From JBFFSQ01 sp041572275 (lineage in GTDB: Bacteria; Pseudomonadota; Gammaproteobacteria; SZUA-229), in assembly GCA_041572275.1 (NCBI GenBank), contig JBFFSQ010000086.1, positions 1 through 11,657 of the forward strand: a DNA stretch of 11,657 nucleotides. Reading direction: 5' to 3'. The position numbers were made by a program, and so were the translations under genes. Below, in pieces: positions 8,483-11,657 of this stretch. Below the pieces are notes generated by a model that was given only the letters and a program-made list of their open reading frames with translations, had not been told where the DNA came from and made no database searches. The first letter of the stretch is position 1, and each line of letters starts with the position of its first letter.

Positions 8483-8510
8483 GAGGTTTGTATAAGCCTC
8501 GCGGAGAGGG
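8483..8510 (+). promoter_or_regulatory. vgrG ribosome site preceded by a small hairpin
   Basis: The Shine-Dalgarno-like GGAGAGGG at 8503-8510 ends 10 nt before the vgrG ATG at 8521 and supports that start. Just upstream, GAGGTTT (8483-8489) can pair with AAGCCTC (8494-8500), including one G-U pair, around a GTAT loop. The hairpin leaves the ribosome site free. The upstream GAGG is itself SD-like and is masked in the hairpin. A regulatory role is speculative. Confidence 0.45.
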
Positions 8511-8520
8511 TGCATTGTAA

Positions 8521-10359
8521 ATGAGTGAATTAACTCAAGACGGACGATTAATCTCTATTTCATCGCCATTAACGAAAGATGAGTTACTACTTACTTCGTT
8601 AGAAGGCACAGAATATATTTCTGATCTTTTTGAATTTCAAATTGAAGTTTTATCTAAAAATCATTCAATCAAGCCAGAACAGCTGGTAGGTAAAACGGTT
8701 ACAGTTACAATTCAAAATGACCAGAAACGTACATTTAATGGTTACATCAGTCGTTTCAGTTATGGTGAAGTCAAGGCTGATAACCTCCGAATGTATCATC
8801 TGACCATGGTCCCATGGTTATGGTTTTTATCTAAGACTAACAATCATCGTATATTTCAAGATAAAAATACGAAAGAAATTGTATCTCAAGTCTTTAAAGA
8901 TCATGGTTTTAGCTCTCAAGATTTCGATTATAAGGCTACAGGCAATAATTCTAAGCGTACGTATTGTGTTCAACATAATGAAAGTGACTTAAACTTCGTA
9001 TCTCGTTTATTGGAAGAAGATGGGATTGCATATTATTTTGAGCAAAATAACGGCAAACATTTAATGAAAATTGTGGATGCTGCAAATGCATACCAGGAAT
9101 GCGCTGAGACAAACCTAACATATTCAAAAGGCAATCAACCAAATGCTCAGTTAACACGATGGGAGCATTTATATGAGTTTAAAAAGGGTCAGTGGTCATT
9201 AAATGACTATGACTATGAGAAACCTACAAAAGAGCAGTTACAAACAACTGCCTCAACAAGTAAGTTTTCTAATGCTAAAGATTATGAACATTATGAATAC
9301 ACGCCGTACCATGACTTCGCTGGTATAAAAGATCTGTCTCGGAAGCGTATAGAAGCAGAAGAAACTTCAATGAACAGCATTGAGGCATCTAGTGATTGCA
9401 GCAGCTTTTATGCTGGAGGTAAGTTCAAGCTTACTAAACATGCAGTTAAAGACGAGCAGGGTAGTTATATTATTACAGCTATTCGGCATCGTGCGTATGA
9501 CAATAGTTATCTTGCCGGTAATGAAAGCCAGTCTCAATATGGCAATGATTTCGCCTGTATACCCGAACATGTACATTTCAGGCCGCCTATGATCCATGCT
9601 AAGCCTCTGATGCATGGGCCACAGTCAGCAATTGTTGTGGGTGGCAAAGATGATGAGATATTTGTTGATAGTGAAGGTCGGATCAAAGTACAGTTTTATT
9701 GGGATCGCGAAGGCAAGAAAGATGACAAAAGCAGTTGTTATATTCGTGTAATGCAGCCATGGGCTGGCTCAGGATGGGGCTCTTCATTCATTCCCCGTAT
9801 TGGAATGGAGGTTGTTGTAAACTTTTTTGATGGTGACCCGGACCGTCCGATTATTACAGGTGCTGTATATAATGGTGACAACAAACCACCATTCAGCTCA
9901 AAAACTCAAAGTGGCATTAAAACCAATTCTACGAAGGGCGGCGGTGGCTGGAACGAGCTGCGTTTTGATGACCTAAAAGATTCAGAAGAAATCTATATAC
10001 AGGCACAGAAAGATTTCAGACGTTTGGTCAAGAATGACGAAGAAGTCGAAATACAGGCTAATCAGAAACAGCTAGTCAAGAATGACAGAACAATCACTGT
10101 TTCAGAAGGCAACGAAAATATCGTCATCAAAAGTGGCGAGCGCTCACTCAATGTAAAGAAAACAAATGCCGTAGATGCGGATAAAATTGAAATAACAGGC
10201 AAGTCATCAATTGAGCTTAAAGTAGGTGGAAGTTCAATAAAGATTGATTCAAGTAGCATAAAAATCAAATCTACAAAAGTCGAAATAAATGGCACCATGG
10301 TAGATGTAAAAGGAAGCGGTGTTGTTGGTATAAAAGGTGGATTGACGAAGATTAACTAG
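8521..10359 (+). CDS. vgrG: T6SS spike protein VgrG
   Basis: VgrG trimers cap the Hcp tube and carry the PAAR tip. The 612-residue product has the standard order. Residues about 10-330 are gp27-like, including LNFVSRLLEEDGIAYYFEQ at 157-175. A gp5-like OB fold covers about 381-455 with D-x-EGRIKVQFYWD (383-395), QPWAGSGWGS (412-421), PRIGMEVVV (425-433) and FFDGDPDRPIITG (435-447). Next come the conserved SGIKTNSTKGGGGWNELRFDD (464-484) and a beta-helical needle (about 500-612) with short alternating repeats such as SSIKID, SSIKIK and TKVEIN. It ends at the needle with no added catalytic domain, so it is a structural VgrG whose effectors must be separate. It follows hcp by 149 bp containing two hairpins and precedes the DUF6931-like gene by 33 bp. 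Confidence 0.97.
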   Translation: MSELTQDGRLISISSPLTKDELLLTSLEGTEYISDLFEFQIEVLSKNHSIKPEQLVGKTVTVTIQNDQKRTFNGYISRFSYGEVKADNLRMYHLTMVPWLWFLSKTNNHRIFQDKNTKEIVSQVFKDHGFSSQDFDYKATGNNSKRTYCVQHNESDLNFVSRLLEEDGIAYYFEQNNGKHLMKIVDAANAYQECAETNLTYSKGNQPNAQLTRWEHLYEFKKGQWSLNDYDYEKPTKEQLQTTASTSKFSNAKDYEHYEYTPYHDFAGIKDLSRKRIEAEETSMNSIEASSDCSSFYAGGKFKLTKHAVKDEQGSYIITAIRHRAYDNSYLAGNESQSQYGNDFACIPEHVHFRPPMIHAKPLMHGPQSAIVVGGKDDEIFVDSEGRIKVQFYWDREGKKDDKSSCYIRVMQPWAGSGWGSSFIPRIGMEVVVNFFDGDPDRPIITGAVYNGDNKPPFSSKTQSGIKTNSTKGGGGWNELRFDDLKDSEEIYIQAQKDFRRLVKNDEEVEIQANQKQLVKNDRTITVSEGNENIVIKSGERSLNVKKTNAVDADKIEITGKSSIELKVGGSSIKIDSSSIKIKSTKVEINGTMVDVKGSGVVGIKGGLTKIN

Positions 10360-10392
10360 TTTTTCAGCGGCTAACAAAGTGTCATCAGATAA

Positions 10393-10965
10393 ATGAAAAA
10401 AGTACAAAGTAAACTGGCTAGTGAAATCTATTCACATATAGACCTGGAGAAAGAGGCTAGAGCACTGACAGATCCTTCATTCACGCCTATTCAATACCTA
10501 CAGGCATTGATTGATGATAAGCAGTTCTATTCTGCAGTGATTTTTCTTGCGCATGCATTACCAAGGCGTGAATCTGTCTGGTGGTCATGTGTATGTTCAC
10601 AAGTGACAATAACAGATGCAACATCTAAAGATAATTTAGATGCATTGAAGGTCGCTGAACAATGGGTATATAACCCAACAGAAGAAAATCGACGATTAGC
10701 TGAAAAACTGGCTGCAATAACAGAATATACGACACCATCAAGCTGGACAGCCATGGCAGCGTTCTGGAGTGGTGGTAGCATAACAGCTATAGATGAGCCA
10801 CCTGTACCTCCATCTCAATACTTGTATGCTAATGCTGTAGCAGGCGCAGTCAATTTATCGGCAACTTTCGATAAGAATCAGGATCCTGAAAAGCTTTATG
10901 ATATGTTTATTAAGCAAGGTTTGGATATTGCCAATGGTGGTAACGGACAGGTTGCAGCAGCATAG
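10393..10965 (+). CDS. DUF6931-like T6SS-associated protein (candidate PAAR/VgrG adaptor)
   Basis: The 190-residue product is soluble and mostly helical by eye, with no signal peptide or membrane segment. Visible marks are a 'FLAHALPRRE' helix (51-60), then WWSCVCSQ with two tryptophans (63-64) and a CxC pair (66, 68), then ALKVAEQWVYNPTEENRRLAEKLA (about 84-107, alanine-rich helix), and SSWTAMAAFWSGGSI (about 116-130). The WW-x-C-x-x pattern and the position recall the uncharacterised DUF6931 family; this assignment is from memory and moderate. The gene lies between vgrG (33 bp) and PAAR (21 bp), where loading chaperones of other families (DUF4123, DUF1795/EagR, DUF2169) are commonly found, so an adaptor role is inferred. 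It could instead be a cargo protein. No clear Shine-Dalgarno precedes ATG 10393, so translation may be weak or coupled. A C-terminal glycine/alanine tail (NGGNGQVAAA) looks disordered. Confidence 0.82.
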   Translation: MKKVQSKLASEIYSHIDLEKEARALTDPSFTPIQYLQALIDDKQFYSAVIFLAHALPRRESVWWSCVCSQVTITDATSKDNLDALKVAEQWVYNPTEENRRLAEKLAAITEYTTPSSWTAMAAFWSGGSITAIDEPPVPPSQYLYANAVAGAVNLSATFDKNQDPEKLYDMFIKQGLDIANGGNGQVAAA

Positions 10966-10986
10966 CTTCTGTTATGAGGAATAAAA

Positions 10987-11277
10987 ATGGGTAAACCAGC
11001 AGCAAGAATGGGTGACATGCATGTCTGCCCAGCGACCAATCCAGGGCCAGTACCACATGTCGGTGGGCCGATATCAGTTGGTGTTCCAACAGTATTACTA
11101 GCGAATATGCCAGCAGCAACGCTCGGCAGCATGGCAGTCTGTGTAGGACCACCTGATTCAGTTGCCCAAGGTAGCCCAAGCGTTTTAATTGGTGGAAAGC
11201 CTGCAGCTCGGATGGGTGACTCATGTGGCCATGGGGGAAAGATTGTGGTTGGTTGTCCTACGGTGTTAATTGGCTAG
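10987..11277 (+). CDS. PAAR-domain T6SS spike-tip protein
   Basis: PAAR proteins form a small zinc-stabilised cone on the VgrG tip that sharpens the spike and can carry effectors. The 96-residue product is a stand-alone PAAR domain. It opens with GKPAARMGD (2-10) and repeats GKPAARMGD near the end (70-78), with 'P-T/S-V-L-L/I' strands at 34-38, 64-68 and 91-95. Candidate zinc ligands are His12, His24, Cys52 and His82, fitting the three-His/one-Cys pattern known for the family. There is no N-terminal or C-terminal toxin fusion. A strong ribosome site (GAGGA at 10976-10980) lies 6 nt before the ATG. It is the last gene of the hcp-vgrG-DUF6931-PAAR cluster, and its last 20 bp overlap the convergent small gene on the minus strand. 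Confidence 0.95.
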   Translation: MGKPAARMGDMHVCPATNPGPVPHVGGPISVGVPTVLLANMPAATLGSMAVCVGPPDSVAQGSPSVLIGGKPAARMGDSCGHGGKIVVGCPTVLIG

Positions 11278-11515
11278 TAAAACTGGTCTGATTAGGTAAA
11301 ACAGGATCAAACAAATCTCCAAATAAGCTGTGAAGAACTAGTTTTCGCTCAGCTTTTTTTGTTTGTTTAATGTCTTTCCAGGGAACAACATAGAGTATTT
11401 TCGGCAATTCCTTGTTGCCTTTTATTGTTGTCGTACGCAACTCAATTCTATCCTCGGCTATAACAACGTGAGAAAACAATATCAGTAGAGCGATTGTTGA
11501 TAGTATCTTAGCCAT
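11258..11515 (-). CDS. Small exported protein with 'KGNKELPKxLYVVPWK' motif, unknown function
   Basis: The 85-residue product starts with a clear signal peptide: MAKILSTIALLILFSHVVIA, cleavage probably after residue 20 before EDRIEL. The mature protein is about 65 residues and basic in its middle. Its most distinctive part is IKGNKELPKILYVVPWKD (31-48), a pattern I associate from memory with small periplasmic proteins conserved beside TPR genes in gammaproteobacteria; function unknown. The ATG at 11515 overlaps the stop of the upstream TPR gene (ATGGCTAA), so translational coupling is likely. The end, from about residue 65 on (LFGDLFDPVLPNQTSFTSQLTP), is Phe/Pro/Thr-rich. Its stop codon at 11258-11260 lies inside the PAAR gene on the other strand. 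No terminator for this operon is visible downstream. Confidence 0.75.
   Translation of the reverse strand: MAKILSTIALLILFSHVVIAEDRIELRTTTIKGNKELPKILYVVPWKDIKQTKKAERKLVLHSLFGDLFDPVLPNQTSFTSQLTP
11325..11360 (+). terminator. Putative terminator of the T6SS cluster, antisense within the small exported-protein gene
   Basis: AAGCTG (11325-11330) pairs with CAGCTT (11350-11355), and the 3' arm runs into seven T residues (11354-11360). Inside the 19-nt loop, GAA and TTC can add a short inner pairing. The position, about 50-80 bp after the PAAR stop, is right for ending the + strand cluster. The stem is short and the loop large, so confidence is moderate. It lies wholly inside the coding sequence of the convergent gene. 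Confidence 0.45.
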
Positions 11516-11657
11516 TTTGTTGTATGCCTTTTAGATGAGAAACCCAATCTTGGGTTGCTTGATCAGGTTTCTTCAGTAATGATAAATAAACTTCATAATG
11601 CTGTATAGCTAACGCGATGTCTTGTAGATAAATATCATAAAGTAGTGCCAGATTGTA
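11508..11657 (-). CDS. TPR-repeat protein, C-terminal 49 residues (5' end outside window)
   Basis: Reading leftward from the right edge, the frame is open from 11657 to a TAA at 11510-11508. The visible C-terminus begins YNLALLYDIYLQDIALAIQH and then has a second helix YEVYLSLL, matching a single tetratricopeptide helix pair: 'NLA-x-LYD' is helix A and 'A-x-x-HYE-x-YL' is helix B. The end is KPDQATQDWVSHLKGIQQNG. TPR proteins are protein-interaction scaffolds. The stop overlaps the start of the downstream small exported-protein gene by 8 bp, so the two form an operon converging on the T6SS cluster. A similar TPR gene often closes ExbB/ExbD/TonB-type operons in gammaproteobacteria, but nothing visible here proves that link. 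Confidence 0.75.
   Translation of the reverse strand, partial: YNLALLYDIYLQDIALAIQHYEVYLSLLKKPDQATQDWVSHLKGIQQNG

Noticed and set aside
10910..11224. 104-codon minus-strand ORF, and a 78-codon one at 10896-11132, over the PAAR gene
   Set aside because: Both are antisense to an unmistakable PAAR gene with a strong ribosome site, and their translations show no recognisable feature.

Overview
The window looks like AT-rich gammaproteobacterial chromosome, probably from a marine or aquatic diderm. This rests on family resemblance (FHA-like adhesin with a ShlB/FhaC transporter, T6SS Hcp/VgrG/PAAR, and a TPR plus small exported protein pair) and base composition. No marker gene is present, so the genus cannot be named.

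Left part (1-7733): a two-partner secretion (type Vb) locus. The first 5.7 kb is the C-terminal 1907 residues of a giant cysteine-free adhesin-like exoprotein (TpsA-like) whose start lies upstream. Its visible part begins with near-perfect tandem units of about 65 residues, passes through a segment carrying RTX-type GGxGxDxLx motifs, continues into FHA-like beta-helix repeats of about 75 residues, and ends in an acidic tail. After 110 bp comes its probable outer-membrane transporter (TpsB-like, 632 aa), which has a TTG start, a signal peptide, an expanded POTRA region and a 'VRAYP' L6 motif.

Middle part (7734-11360): a compact type VI secretion cluster: hcp, vgrG, a DUF6931-like protein and a PAAR tip protein, all on +. 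A good sigma-70-like promoter precedes hcp. A long stem-loop separates hcp from vgrG and could set a high Hcp:VgrG ratio. None of the sheath, baseplate or membrane-complex genes are here, so this is an accessory tube/spike cassette. Neither VgrG nor PAAR carries a toxin extension and no effector/immunity pair follows. The DUF6931-like protein between spike and tip is therefore the candidate loading factor or cargo.

Right end (11258-11657, minus strand): a convergent pair, the last 49 codons of a TPR protein overlapping by 8 bp the start of an 85-aa secreted protein. The small gene's 3' end overlaps the PAAR gene by 20 bp. The likely terminator of the T6SS cluster lies antisense inside this small gene.
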